Below, piece after piece: positions 8,427-17,765 of a stretch of 64,000 bases of DNA. The notes below the pieces were generated by a model. The model searched no databases and had not been told where the DNA came from. It worked only from the letters and a program-made list of their open reading frames with translations. A program made the position numbers and the translations under genes. Numbering within the stretch: position 1 is the stretch's first letter; every line of letters starts with the position of its first letter. The stretch is from NCBI RefSeq assembly GCF_000332135.1, contig NZ_KB235896.1:1213465-1277464 (forward strand), in the 5' to 3' direction. The DNA comes from Anabaena sp. PCC 7108 (GTDB lineage Bacteria > Cyanobacteriota > Cyanobacteriia > Cyanobacteriales > Nostocaceae).

Positions 8427-8462
8427 GTCACCTGTCACCTGTCACCTGTCACCTCCTCTACC
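8427..8462. repeat. GTCACCT heptamer tandem repeat
   Basis: Four to five copies of the heptamer GTCACCT lie in tandem and run into the 3' end of nagA, so that the last residues of that protein may be encoded by repeat sequence. Confidence 0.7.
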
Positions 8463-9639
8463 TATCACCTGTCAACCTTTGCCAAGAAAGTTCTCCTGTG
8501 GCTTCATCTTGATGCCAGCGTAAGAAATTAGCAGGTTGATTGGGGGTAAGTGTGGGTAAATTAATAGCCTTTCTGGGTGCGTCTGTAGCTAGATAAATGG
8601 CTTTTTCTACGTCGCATATTCCCCACTTCACCAAGTTCTGTACTCCTACTAATAAGGGCAAAGTCGTCCCTGATAAAGTACCATCAGCTAATCTGGCTGT
8701 ACCGTTAATAATCTCAATTTGCCGACTATCCCAAGGATATACGCCATCTGCTAATCCTAATGGTGCTAGGGCATCACTGACAAGAAACAACCCTTTACTG
8801 GCACGGAGGAGAATTTCTAGCATGATCGGGACAACGTGCTGTCCATCAGCAATAAAACTACACATCACACCGGGATTGTTCATAGCTGCACCTAATAATC
8901 CTGGTTCGCGGTGATGTAATGGTGGCATGGCGTTGAAGGCATGAGTTATCATGGTTACACCCATTTCAAAGGCGCTTTGTGCTTCCACTGCGGTTGCTTG
9001 AGAATGTCCTAAACTGACGATGATTCCTAAAGAACGCAAATATGGGATAACTTTACCTGTGGTATCTAATTCTGGTGCTAAGGTGATGATTTTGATAATG
9101 GAAGCATAATCGCCAATAAGTCGCTTGACTTTATCAATGCTTAGGGGGAGAAGGTATTCTGCTGGATGTGCGCCACGTTTGTAGTAGTTTAAAAAAGGAC
9201 CTTCTAGATGCACTCCCAGAATTTTGGCTGAGTTGACAGAGATGGAAGAAAAATTAGCGATGACGGCAAGCGATCGCTGTATATTTTCTATAGACGTTGT
9301 CACCAGGGTTGGTAAATATCCATCAACACCGACATTCCACAAGAATTGAGAGATATTTTCCAGCATTGGGGCATTTTCTGCCGTTAAATCAGGAAAAGCC
9401 AAACCTAGCCCACCGTTAATTTGCAAATCCACGCCACCTAAGGAAATCCAGTCACCAGCCACATCCAAAATTTGTAAATCTTCTGCTGGAAGGCGTTTGC
9501 AGACTGTACCCATAGGCAAAATTTGCTCAATTATACCGTTTTCATTTACCCAGATCATCTGCAAATCTTGATAACCGGGTACTCTTGCATTGATAATATC
9601 TACGTTTGAGAGGATGGGATTTGGTGTTGCTTTGGTCAT
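8458..9639 (-). CDS. nagA: N-acetylglucosamine-6-phosphate deacetylase
   Basis: This 393-residue amidohydrolase removes acetate from GlcNAc-6-phosphate to give glucosamine-6-phosphate in amino-sugar recycling. The family blocks are present: GGVDLQINGGLGLAF in place of the classical HxH, the metal-ligand glutamate in GVHLEGPFLN, histidines in VSLGHSQATAVEA and MITHAFNAMPPLHHREPG, and the catalytic aspartate in LFLVSDALAPLG. It lies divergently from purE with a 98-bp gap. The C-terminal TGDR lies in a heptamer repeat and may be a recent extension. Confidence 0.9.
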   Translation of the reverse strand: MTKATPNPILSNVDIINARVPGYQDLQMIWVNENGIIEQILPMGTVCKRLPAEDLQILDVAGDWISLGGVDLQINGGLGLAFPDLTAENAPMLENISQFLWNVGVDGYLPTLVTTSIENIQRSLAVIANFSSISVNSAKILGVHLEGPFLNYYKRGAHPAEYLLPLSIDKVKRLIGDYASIIKIITLAPELDTTGKVIPYLRSLGIIVSLGHSQATAVEAQSAFEMGVTMITHAFNAMPPLHHREPGLLGAAMNNPGVMCSFIADGQHVVPIMLEILLRASKGLFLVSDALAPLGLADGVYPWDSRQIEIINGTARLADGTLSGTTLPLLVGVQNLVKWGICDVEKAIYLATDAPRKAINLPTLTPNQPANFLRWHQDEATGELSWQRLTGDR

Positions 9640-9698
9640 TACCCTAGCCAGAAAAAGCTAAATCTCAATTGATTGTAGATGGAAGCATCAGCAATTAA

Positions 9699-9733
9699 TC
9701 CAAAATCTAAAATCTAAAATCTAAAATCTAAAA
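9699..9733. repeat. AAATCTA heptamer repeat upstream of purE
   Basis: Five tandem copies of AAAATCT/AAATCTA end four bases before the purE ATG. They occupy the place where a ribosome binding site would lie; none is visible, which is not rare in cyanobacteria. Confidence 0.8.
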
Positions 9734-9737
9734 TTAT

Positions 9738-10256
9738 ATGAGTCTGCAAATTGGTATTATCATGGGCAGTGATTCGGATTTGCCCACAATGAAAGATGCG
9801 ATCGCAGTTTGTGAAGAATTCGGGATTGAATGCGAAGTTGCGATCGTCTCTGCCCATCGTACCCCAGAACGGATGGTGGAATATGCTCAAACAGCACATC
9901 AACGCGGTATTAAAGTCATTATTGCTGGTGCAGGCGGTGCAGCGCATCTGCCTGGAATGGTAGCATCTTTAACCCCACTCCCTGTAATTGGTGTCCCCGT
10001 TGCCACTCGTAACTTACAAGGTGTGGATTCTTTATATTCAATTGTGCAGATGCCAGCAGGAATACCCGTAGCTACGGTAGCCATTGGTAATGCCAAAAAT
10101 GCTGGACTTTTAGCAATACAGATTCTTGCGACTCACCAACCAGAATTATTGCAAAAAGTCCAAGAATATCGTCAAAGTTTGTCTGCGTCAGTTATGGAAA
10201 AGCAAGCCAAATTAGAACAATTGGGCTATCAGCAATACTTGCAGCAAATGTTTTAA
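9738..10256 (+). CDS. purE: N5-carboxyaminoimidazole ribonucleotide mutase
   Basis: PurE converts N5-CAIR to CAIR in purine synthesis. The 172-residue protein has the class I signature: [13 protein letters not shown] (about 6-18), [10 protein letters not shown] (about 38-47), the glycine-rich [13 protein letters not shown], and [23 protein letters not shown]. The C-terminal helical extension is typical. No purK is nearby. The first ATG gives the standard [11 protein letters not shown] start. Confidence 0.95.
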   Translation: MSLQIGIIMGSDSDLPTMKDAIAVCEEFGIECEVAIVSAHRTPERMVEYAQTAHQRGIKVIIAGAGGAAHLPGMVASLTPLPVIGVPVATRNLQGVDSLYSIVQMPAGIPVATVAIGNAKNAGLLAIQILATHQPELLQKVQEYRQSLSASVMEKQAKLEQLGYQQYLQQMF

Positions 10257-10713
10257 TTATTACATTAACCTCAGCAAAATTTGCCATAAGTGAATTATGA
10301 TTTTTTATCCTATAAACATAATTCATTAAATTTTTATATAGCTTTAAAAAAGTTTTGACTGTGCAGTTTTCATAACCGCAAATCCCGATATAGTAAGGAA
10401 CGCAGCCACATCAATCTTGACCGCTAGAAAGATTATTTACGATCCACACAAAAAAATGTATTTTCTGATACAGAATGTTTGACTTTATTAAACACAAAAT
10501 CAGGCAAATTTACTGTAATAGTAATTTCAACCACTTATAGCAAGAAATAACTGAATTATTTCTGTGCTTAATCTGTGTAATTTCGCCATTCGTCAAATAT
10601 ATTTTCCAGATTTCTTGGCAAATACCTTGTTTAGTTACCCCAATTAAACTAATTTATTTTAGTACGATTCTAAACAACATCAAATAGGGCTTTTATAGCA
10701 GGAAAAAACAGCA
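10257..10713. other. 457-bp upstream region of amt
   Basis: No gene was found. This AT-rich region separates purE from the ammonium transporter and contains the NtcA-like box at 10458-10471. An AGGA ribosome-binding sequence is present at about 10701, 10 bases before the ATG of amt. Confidence 0.6.
10458..10471 (+). promoter_or_regulatory. NtcA-type binding site (GTA-N8-TAC)
   Basis: GTATTTTCTGATAC matches the NtcA consensus GTA-N8-TAC exactly and is located 243 bases before the amt start codon. NtcA is the global nitrogen regulator of cyanobacteria and activates amt genes in several species. A clear TAN3T box 22 bases downstream is not obvious, so the exact promoter is unresolved. Confidence 0.65.
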
Positions 10714-12183
10714 ATGAATAAACATATCAAACCATTACATCGCCTACTAGCACTAGCTATAGGCTCAATGGTGTTTGCAATTTTTGCTCCCACAGTTGTC
10801 CAAGCCGCAGATCCTCCTACTGTTCAATCTTTAGCAGAGACAACCACAAAATTACAAATTTCAATTGATACTACTTGGGTGCTACTCACAGGCTTTTTAG
10901 TATTCTTCATGCAGACAGGCTTTTCCATGTTAGAAGCAGGTTTGTTGCGCCAAAGAGGAGTAGTTAACGCTTTATTAGAAAACTTCGTTGATGCGGCTGT
11001 CACCATTTTGGTATGGTGGGGTATCGGCTTTGGTATTGCCTTCGGTACAAGTGCTGGCGGTTTTATTGGCACAGATACCTTTTTTCTCAGTCAGCTACCA
11101 GGTGCAGATGGTAGCTACCCAATGGGCGCACCTGGTTCTAGTGCGGCAATTAATACCTATACCTTATTTTTCTTCCAATTCGCTTTTGCAGCCACTGCTA
11201 GTACCATTACTACCGGTTCAATGGCGGGAAGAACAGACTTTATTGGTGACTTAATCTACAGCGCCATTATGGGTGCATTCAGTTACCCGCTAATTGTTCA
11301 CTGGGTTTGGAACGCTGATGGCTGGTTAGCTAAAATGAGTTTCCATGACTTTGCGGGTAGTTCTGTAGTTCACAGTGTTGGTGGTTGGACAGCCCTAGTC
11401 GGTGCATATTTACTTGGGCCTCGTCCCGGCCGTCCGGCTTGGGGAACGCTACCACCAGCCCATAATTTAGGTTTAGCAGCTTTGGGAACCATGATTTTGT
11501 GGTTTGGCTGGTATGGGTTTAACCCTGGTTCTACTCTCAGCACTGGGAATACAGGTTTAATTGGTTTAGTTACGATCAATACCACCCTTGCTGCTGGTGC
11601 TGGTGCTATTGCCGCAATGCTTTATCAGTATTTCCGCTCAGGTAAATGGGATTTAGTTTATTGTCTTAACGGTTCCTTAGCTGGACTTGTAGCAGTCACA
11701 GCAGGTTGTGCCTATATTTTGCCTTGGGCTGCGGTACTAATTGGGCTGACTGGTGGGATTCTGGTAGTGTTAGGAATTGATTTAATTGAAGCACTGCATA
11801 TTGATGATCCAGTCAGCGCCTTTGCTGTTCACGGTATCAATGGAATGATGGGTACTCTGGCTATTGGTCTATTTGGTCAACCAGAATTGACCATGAACAC
11901 AAAAGCTGGATTATTTTTAGGTGGTGGCTTTGATTTACTCGGTGTACAGCTTGTCGGTGTAGCTGCAATTGGTGCTTTTAGTATTGGGTTTGCCTTTTTA
12001 ATGTTTAGTGGACTCAAAGCAATTGGACATTTGCGTGTTAACTCTGAAGCCGATAGAGTCGGTATTGATGCTTACGAACATGGAACTACTGTATGGCCTG
12101 ATGTCTATGCAGTTGAAGAGTTTGTAGAAGAACAACAAAATCGTTCTCAAAATCCTAAAATGAGCGCTTTTGAAGGTGAATAA
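10714..12183 (+). CDS. amt: ammonium transporter (Amt family)
   Basis: The 489-residue protein has an N-terminal signal-like segment (about 1-32, ending VVQAADPP) and about 11 membrane helices. Amt landmarks are FMQTGFSMLEAGLLR, the DFAGSSVVHSVGGWTALVGAYLLGPR block with a pore histidine, FGWYGFNPGST, and the second pore histidine in DDPVSAFAVHGINGMMGTLAIGLF. It imports ammonium and is normally gated by PII proteins. The C-terminal tail (HGTTVWPDVY) is the typical cytosolic regulatory tail. The NtcA-like box upstream suggests induction by nitrogen limitation. Its genomic neighbours do not include other amt genes. Confidence 0.95.
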   Translation: MNKHIKPLHRLLALAIGSMVFAIFAPTVVQAADPPTVQSLAETTTKLQISIDTTWVLLTGFLVFFMQTGFSMLEAGLLRQRGVVNALLENFVDAAVTILVWWGIGFGIAFGTSAGGFIGTDTFFLSQLPGADGSYPMGAPGSSAAINTYTLFFFQFAFAATASTITTGSMAGRTDFIGDLIYSAIMGAFSYPLIVHWVWNADGWLAKMSFHDFAGSSVVHSVGGWTALVGAYLLGPRPGRPAWGTLPPAHNLGLAALGTMILWFGWYGFNPGSTLSTGNTGLIGLVTINTTLAAGAGAIAAMLYQYFRSGKWDLVYCLNGSLAGLVAVTAGCAYILPWAAVLIGLTGGILVVLGIDLIEALHIDDPVSAFAVHGINGMMGTLAIGLFGQPELTMNTKAGLFLGGGFDLLGVQLVGVAAIGAFSIGFAFLMFSGLKAIGHLRVNSEADRVGIDAYEHGTTVWPDVYAVEEFVEEQQNRSQNPKMSAFEGE

Positions 12184-12231
12184 TCTAGCTATTACCGCTG
12201 TGCTGTACTAAATATCTCCGCAAAAGAAAGT

Positions 12232-12255
12232 AGAGACGTTGCTAGTAACGTCTCT
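12232..12255. repeat. GAGACGTT palindrome downstream of amt
   Basis: AGAGACGTT and AACGTCTCT flank GCTAGT. It is the third copy of the interspersed palindrome family in this window and lies 49 bases past the amt stop. Confidence 0.65.
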
Positions 12256-12288
12256 CTTCAAGGTTTATGGAACAAGCGCATTAATTAT

Positions 12289-12377
12289 AGGACTTACGCA
12301 AGTGTCACACTCAAAATCTGTTGTAGGGTGTGGTTCGGTAAGCTCACCCTACCAATGTGCCAGTTGCGTAAGTCCTG
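12289..12377. repeat. short MITE-like element with AGGACTTACGCA ends
   Basis: The ends AGGACTTACGCAA and TTGCGTAAGTCCT are perfect inverted repeats; the inside holds GTAGGGTG and CACCCTACCAATGTGCCAG. The same inner right segment occurs in the element at 51607-51732. It is about 88 bp long and noncoding. Confidence 0.75.
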
Positions 12378-12388
12378 AATTAATTGAA

Positions 12389-12655
12389 TTACCAATTACT
12401 AATTTTTTTGTCATCCCAAACTTCTAAATCCAGTTCATGGAGATAGATTAATCCGTTTTGAATTTGTGCTTCTGTTCCTTGTAAATCAAGCTCAAACCAG
12501 CCATCACCAACAGCATCACGTCCTAGAATTGCTACTTTGATATTCACAGTTAGTCCGTAGTCTGACACTAAACGAGAAATTACAGGTTCTTGGTGATAGT
12601 CTTTAGGAATTCTCACCCGAATTCTTTGATAGATCAACGCATTTTCACTAGCCAT
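12389..12655 (-). CDS. NIL domain protein
   Basis: The 88-residue protein consists of one NIL domain (IRVRIPKDYHQEPVISRLVSDYGLTVNIKVAILG, then GDGWFELDLQGTEAQIQNGLIYL). NIL domains are ACT-like ligand-binding domains otherwise found at the end of methionine-importer ATPases and in some ferredoxins. It follows cysW on the same strand after 108 bases and is probably functionally linked to sulfur uptake, perhaps as a small sensor; that role is inferred from position. Confidence 0.85.
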   Translation of the reverse strand: MASENALIYQRIRVRIPKDYHQEPVISRLVSDYGLTVNIKVAILGRDAVGDGWFELDLQGTEAQIQNGLIYLHELDLEVWDDKKISNW

Positions 12656-12763
12656 AAAAACCTCCTACAAAAGAATTTGATATTTTTTCTAGTAATGCCA
12701 ATTTTATGTAAGGCTGCACAAAATCATCAAATCCATTGATATTTGAATCATTGCAATTACGAA

Positions 12764-13603
12764 TTATTCAACTTCTTTAATTTTGGTTTTCCGTTCTAGA
12801 ATCTCCTTCAGCACCAAAGTTACTACTGCTAAAAGTGCCAAAATTACAGCGGCAGAAAAAGCAGCTTCGGACTCATACTGTTTATAAGCCTCTTCAACAA
12901 ATAACGGTAGACTCTGAGTTGTATTGGCAATGTTACCAGAGACGACTGAAACAGCACCAAATTCACCCATTGCTCTGGCATTGGTTAAAATCAAGCCATA
13001 GAGTAAACCCCAACGGATACTGGGTAAGGTGACACGCCAAAATGTCTGCCAATCATTTGCACCCAAGGTTCTGGCCGCTTCTTCTTGATCTTTGCCATAT
13101 TCTTCTAAGATGGGAATTACTTCTCTAGCTACAAAAGGCATACTCACAAATGCTGTTGCTAGTACCATGCCGGGAAAAGCAAAGATAATCTGGATATTAT
13201 GTGCCTGAAGCCAAGGACCAAACCAACCCTGTCTTCCATAAAGCAGCACAATCATTAATCCAGCCACGACTGGAGAGATAGAAAACGGCAGGTCAATTAT
13301 ACTCAGAACTATAGCGCGTCCTGGGAATTTATGACGAGCGATCGCCCAAGCTGCACATAAACCAAATACTGTATTTATAGGTAAAGAAATCAATGCCAGT
13401 AACAAAGTTAACCAAGCGGCATGAAGAAATTCCGGTTTGGTGAGGTTAGATAAAAATGGGGTGAATCCGGTTTTGAAAGCTGCAAAAAAAAGGTTGATCG
13501 TGGGGATATATTGGACTAAAAATAAATAAGCGATCGCAATCGCAATCAAAACACCTGGAACCCAACTTTGCTGTTTAGGCTTATTTCTCTTATCTGTTGT
13601 CAT
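12764..13603 (-). CDS. cysW: sulfate ABC transporter permease CysW
   Basis: The 279-residue protein has six predicted membrane helices and the permease EAA loop ([27 protein letters not shown]). Together with CysT it forms the membrane pore of the sulfate/thiosulfate importer. CysW-type marks are [20 protein letters not shown] and the C-terminal [15 protein letters not shown]. It overlaps the end of cysT by 14 bases, implying translational coupling. Confidence 0.95.
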   Translation of the reverse strand: MTTDKRNKPKQQSWVPGVLIAIAIAYLFLVQYIPTINLFFAAFKTGFTPFLSNLTKPEFLHAAWLTLLLALISLPINTVFGLCAAWAIARHKFPGRAIVLSIIDLPFSISPVVAGLMIVLLYGRQGWFGPWLQAHNIQIIFAFPGMVLATAFVSMPFVAREVIPILEEYGKDQEEAARTLGANDWQTFWRVTLPSIRWGLLYGLILTNARAMGEFGAVSVVSGNIANTTQSLPLFVEEAYKQYESEAAFSAAVILALLAVVTLVLKEILERKTKIKEVE

Positions 13604-14459
13604 ATCTTCTAGCCCAAGCTTGTAAAAAATTAATTGCCAGTAACATTACCAAAGAAATTGCTAGTAAAACTACACCAATGACAGTTGCACCAGAATAGTC
13701 ATATTGTTCTAACCGCTGAAAAATTAACACAGGTGCAATCAAATCTCGAAAAGAGGTATTAGAAGAAATAATTACCGTTGAACCATACTCCCCCACTGCG
13801 CGGGAAAAACCCAAAGCTACACCAGTCAAAATTGTGGGAAATAAAGGCGGTAAAATGACTTTCCAGAAAGTCTGCCATTGAGTCGCACCCAGACACCAAG
13901 CTGCTTCTTCAATTTCCTGTTCCATTTCCTGAAGCACAGGTTGCACAGTCCGCACGATAAAAGGCAGAGATATAAATATCATTGCGACTCCAACCCCTAA
14001 CCGGGTAAAAGATACCTTAATTCCCAGTGGTGCTAACAGTGAACCAATCCAACCATTATCGCTGTAAACAGTCGCTAAAGTTAAACCCGCAACGGATGTT
14101 GGTAAAGCAAAAGGTAAATCTACCGTGGCATCAATTATCCTTTTAAAAGGAAAATCATAACGTACTAATACCCAAGCAATCAAAGTTCCAAAAACGCCAT
14201 TGAGTAGCGCCGCAAACAGTGAAGTGACAAAAGTAACGTTGTAAGTAGACAATGCCAACTCATTGGTAGCGATTTCCCAAAACTTAGCTGGAGGTTCTGT
14301 ACCGGCTTTGAGGAACATCGCTGCTATGGGAACAAACAACATCACAAATAGGTATCCGATGGTAATTCGCCAAGTCCAAGGCAGGTGAATTACATTATCT
14401 AGAAATACCTTCCAAACAGAAGGTTTAATGTTAGCTTTCACAGGAGGAGATACAGTCAT
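13590..14459 (-). CDS. cysT: sulfate ABC transporter permease CysT
   Basis: The 289-residue protein has six membrane helices and the EAA loop [42 protein letters not shown] and [16 protein letters not shown] are typical of CysT (CysU). It is the second gene of the binding protein-cysT-cysW operon. The 175-bp gap from the binding-protein gene contains GCAGGAGG-type short repeats. Confidence 0.95.
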   Translation of the reverse strand: MTVSPPVKANIKPSVWKVFLDNVIHLPWTWRITIGYLFVMLFVPIAAMFLKAGTEPPAKFWEIATNELALSTYNVTFVTSLFAALLNGVFGTLIAWVLVRYDFPFKRIIDATVDLPFALPTSVAGLTLATVYSDNGWIGSLLAPLGIKVSFTRLGVGVAMIFISLPFIVRTVQPVLQEMEQEIEEAAWCLGATQWQTFWKVILPPLFPTILTGVALGFSRAVGEYGSTVIISSNTSFRDLIAPVLIFQRLEQYDYSGATVIGVVLLAISLVMLLAINFLQAWARRYDNR

Positions 14460-14634
14460 AATTCAATATTTAAGTAGGTGGGCATAAATATTTATCGTTG
14501 AGACAAGGCAGGAGGCAGAGGGCAGGAGGCAGAAGGGAAGAGGTTTTTGGGCAAATTTACATTTCGTTGCATACTTTGGTTTTTTAGTGTCTACCTACTT
14601 AGTCAATCTTTAATCAATAGTTATTTTTCACGAA

Positions 14635-15747
14635 TTACCGCTTCTTTGTGGCTTGGATTTTGTCAAAAACTCCCCCATTAGCAAAAAACTTATTCTGAAC
14701 CGTATCCCAACCACCAAAGTCCTCAACTGTTCCCAAAGTTTTTACTGGAGGATATTTATCTGCAAATTCCTTGCTTTTCGCTACTGTCTCATCTACAGGA
14801 CGAAATCCCACCTTGGCAAATTCCTGTTGTGCTTCTGGGGTAAATAGGTATTTGACGAAACCTTCTGCAACTTCACGATTACCATGTTTATCAACATTCT
14901 TGTCTACTACAGCAATGGGATTATCAATGGAAATATTTACCTCAGGGATAATCGCAGTCACTTTTTGACCCTTTTGTTCTGCTAAAACAATTTCATTTTC
15001 GTAGTTTATCAGCACGTCACCCTGACCTTGCTTGAAAAAGGCATCTGTAGCTTCACGGGCATCTTTTGTTAATATCGGCACATTATTATAAACTTTCGTC
15101 ACAAATTCAGTGGCTTTGGCTTCATCACCACCAGTCTTAATTACTGAGTTCCACAGTGCTAAAAAATTCCAACGGGCAACTCCTGACGTTTTGGGATCTG
15201 CGGTAATTACTTTAACGTCATCTTTTGCTAAATCTGCCCAAGTTTTTATACTTTTTGGGTTGCCTTCACGAGTGACTAAAGCTGCTACAGACTTAGAAAC
15301 AATAGCATTGTTAGGAGTTTCTTTTTCCCAGCCCGGTTCAATTAATCCCGCTTTTTCAATCTTTGCTGTATCTCCAGCTAGTGCTAAGTGAACAACATCT
15401 GCTTCTAAACCATCAATTACAGCCCTAGTTTGGGAACCAGAACCACCATAACTTTGTTTAAAGGTGACAGTTTGGTTATGTTCCTGCTGCCATTGTTTCA
15501 CAAATTTAGGAATAATGGCTTGATGAGCAGCTTTGGTGACGGCAAAGGATACCAGGGTTAGTTCTACATTCTGCTTTTTTTCGCCCGCAGCAGTTTCAGT
15601 GGTAGTATTACTGTTATTGGCACCAGAGCAAGCAGCAAGTGCTACACTCAGAAATCCCCCCACTAAAAAAAGTGATACAAAGCCTTTAAGCGAATTTAGT
15701 CTGAGTCTAAATTGCGATCGCTGCAATAAGCACTGCCACAAATTCAT
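14635..15747 (-). CDS. sbpA: sulfate-binding lipoprotein of the CysTW importer
   Basis: The 370-residue extracytoplasmic solute-binding protein has a signal sequence that ends in a lipobox (LSVALAAC), so the mature protein should be anchored by lipid at Cys40. The sulfate-binding family blocks are present: QSYGGSGSQTRAVIDGLEADVV, ADPKTSGVARWNFLALW, QGQGDVLINYENE and FTPEAQQEFAKVGFRPVD. It is the first gene of the cysTW operon and divergent from a second sulfate-binding protein. The cysA ATPase gene is absent from this cluster. Confidence 0.92.
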   Translation of the reverse strand: MNLWQCLLQRSQFRLRLNSLKGFVSLFLVGGFLSVALAACSGANNSNTTTETAAGEKKQNVELTLVSFAVTKAAHQAIIPKFVKQWQQEHNQTVTFKQSYGGSGSQTRAVIDGLEADVVHLALAGDTAKIEKAGLIEPGWEKETPNNAIVSKSVAALVTREGNPKSIKTWADLAKDDVKVITADPKTSGVARWNFLALWNSVIKTGGDEAKATEFVTKVYNNVPILTKDAREATDAFFKQGQGDVLINYENEIVLAEQKGQKVTAIIPEVNISIDNPIAVVDKNVDKHGNREVAEGFVKYLFTPEAQQEFAKVGFRPVDETVAKSKEFADKYPPVKTLGTVEDFGGWDTVQNKFFANGGVFDKIQATKKR

Positions 15748-16265
15748 TTTTTCTTCCTCCTGTTAAACTACAGTTAATTGATAGAAATAAAGTACATATA
15801 CTTTATCGTCATAGATGATTACAGCTATCTAGTGATGAAATCTAGATAAAACCTCATATTAACGATAGGGAATATGGGGATTTTAGCAGATTTATAAAAA
15901 ATTACAATACCAGAAATTAGCTAGTATAAATTAATTGGCATAATTATTTATTTAAAATATACGAATAGTCACGGATTTATAAGTTACTTTTAATGTTCTT
16001 ATTAAATAAGTATTTAAAATAAATTCTTGAGTTTATTTCCTAGATTGCTTGTCATGTATTGGTTATAAAAACTTCGCCTCTCTAGAGAGTATATTTATTT
16101 TAGTAATAAAAAATACTCAATATACTTGATAGATAAATAGTTGTTTTTAAGTGTAAAGCCTATTGATTTTCTATGTCGCATCTGATACGCTTTTTTTTAG
16201 ACATTAAATACGGTAATTCGACCAATTAACCGTTGATTAGACTTATCCTCACCTAAGGCCATCCC
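15748..16265. other. 518-bp divergent promoter region between two sulfate-binding protein genes
   Basis: No gene was found. The region is strongly AT-rich and must hold promoters for both directions. I could not identify a defensible operator; the sulfur regulator of these organisms is not well enough defined for motif reading by eye. Confidence 0.5.
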
Positions 16266-17369
16266 ATGAGATATAATTTCTCCAAAACTGCGAAACTCTT
16301 TCCCACAACAAGACCAGTATTTTTACCTTTTAAATTCTATTCTGCGTTGTTTTTAGTAGCAGGATTGAGTGCAAGCGCCATACTACCTGTATCTGCAGGT
16401 ACAGCCCCAAAAAATCAACTGATTAGTCAAAAAAGTAAGACAGTTGAAATTACCTTAGTTTCTTACGCAGTAACCAAAGCTGCTTACGCGAAAATTATTC
16501 CCAATTTTGTGGCGAAATGGAAGAAGGAAAAAGGTCAAGAAGTGACAATTAAGCAAAGCTATGGTGGTTCTGGCTCCCAAACTCGTGCTGTAATTGATGG
16601 TTTAGGCGCAGATGTAGTAGCTTTAGCATTAGCTTTAGATACCAAAAAAATTGAAAAAGCAGGATTGATTAACCCAGGTTGGGAGAAAGAAGCCCCCAAT
16701 GGTTCAATTGTTACCCATTCAGTAGTTGCATTAGAAACTCGTGCTGGTAATCCGAAAAAGATTAAAACTTGGAATGATTTAGTCAAACCAGGTGTGAAAA
16801 TTGTCACAGCTAATCCCAAAACTTCTGGTGGTGCTAGATGGAATTTCTTAGCTTTGTGGGGTGCAGTGACTAAGAATGGCGGAAATGAGTCCCAGGCGCT
16901 TAATTTTGTCACCCAGGCTTTTAAAAATGTTGTTGTACTACCCAAAGATGCGAGAGAATCTAGTGATGCTTTTTACAAAAAAGGTCAGGGAGATGTCTTA
17001 CTCAATTATGAAAACGAGGTTATATTAGCTGCACAACAAGGAAAAACAGACACTTCTTACGAAGTTCCCTCAACTAATATTTCCATAGATGCACCTGTGG
17101 CAGTTGTCGATAAGAATGTAGATAAGCATGGAACCCGTGAGGTGTCAGAAGCTTTCGTTAAGTTTCTTTTCACTCCAGAAGCACAGCGTGAGTTTGCTAA
17201 AGTTGGTTTCCGACCAGTTAACGCCACTGTAGCTAAAGAAGTACAAAGTAAATTCCCCAAAATTACTCGACTATACACTGTAGGGAATCTTGGTGGTTGG
17301 GATGCTGTTCAGGAGAAGTTCTTTGATGATGGTGCTATTTTTGACAAAATTCAAGGTGGACGGCGTTAA
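16266..17369 (+). CDS. second sulfate-binding protein, secreted non-lipoprotein form
   Basis: The 367-residue protein is a paralogue of the binding lipoprotein across the divergent promoter: QSYGGSGSQTRAVIDGLGADVV, ANPKTSGGARWNFLALWG, KGQGDVLLNYENE and FTPEAQREFAKVGFRPVN are shared. Its signal peptide ends ILPVSAGTAP without a lipobox cysteine, so it should be free in the periplasm. Two binding proteins for one CysTW pore suggest different affinities or substrates (for example sulfate versus thiosulfate); which one binds which cannot be told from the sequence. Confidence 0.9.
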   Translation: MRYNFSKTAKLFPTTRPVFLPFKFYSALFLVAGLSASAILPVSAGTAPKNQLISQKSKTVEITLVSYAVTKAAYAKIIPNFVAKWKKEKGQEVTIKQSYGGSGSQTRAVIDGLGADVVALALALDTKKIEKAGLINPGWEKEAPNGSIVTHSVVALETRAGNPKKIKTWNDLVKPGVKIVTANPKTSGGARWNFLALWGAVTKNGGNESQALNFVTQAFKNVVVLPKDARESSDAFYKKGQGDVLLNYENEVILAAQQGKTDTSYEVPSTNISIDAPVAVVDKNVDKHGTREVSEAFVKFLFTPEAQREFAKVGFRPVNATVAKEVQSKFPKITRLYTVGNLGGWDAVQEKFFDDGAIFDKIQGGRR

Positions 17370-17765
17370 CTCTTTCTGAAACTAACTCCAAAGAAACACA
17401 TTCGGTAGCGTTGGAAATAGGGATGATTTTCAATACTTGTCGGTTAAGCTCAAAAAATAGAATTAAGTAGGTTGGGTTAAGGAACAAAACCCAACATTTA
17501 TAAGCATTTGTTGGGTTACGCTATCGCTTAACCAAACCTACAAAAGTCCTTAAACGAACAGTATTGGGATGATTTTCAACTTAAAAAATATTAGTATCAG
17601 TAATATCCCTGCTTTAGCTATAGCTTCTGTAGCAAATTAGCTTGAATTAGTAGAAGTAGAAACGGCAAACTCAGTAATTGCACTCTAGCAAAATAGAACA
17701 ATTGTATACAAAATAGGAGTTGTCACATACATAACAACGGTAATTGTCATCCGATGAATAACCCA
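17370..17765. other. intergenic region upstream of the duplicated secreted proteins
   Basis: No gene was found. At about 17467-17543 a GTAGGTTGGGTTAAG...CAACATTT and TGTTGGGTTACGC...CCTAC inverted repeat occurs, of a type also seen at 23483-23602. The last 150 bases are similar to the region just before the second copy of the gene (18730-18882), so the promoter was duplicated too. Confidence 0.6.

Noticed and set aside
8222-8438. Two open frames of 69 codons over the hexamer repeat
   Set aside because: Both are low-complexity translations of the tandem repeat (SPCLRVPVSP-like) in overlapping frames, with no sign of selection.
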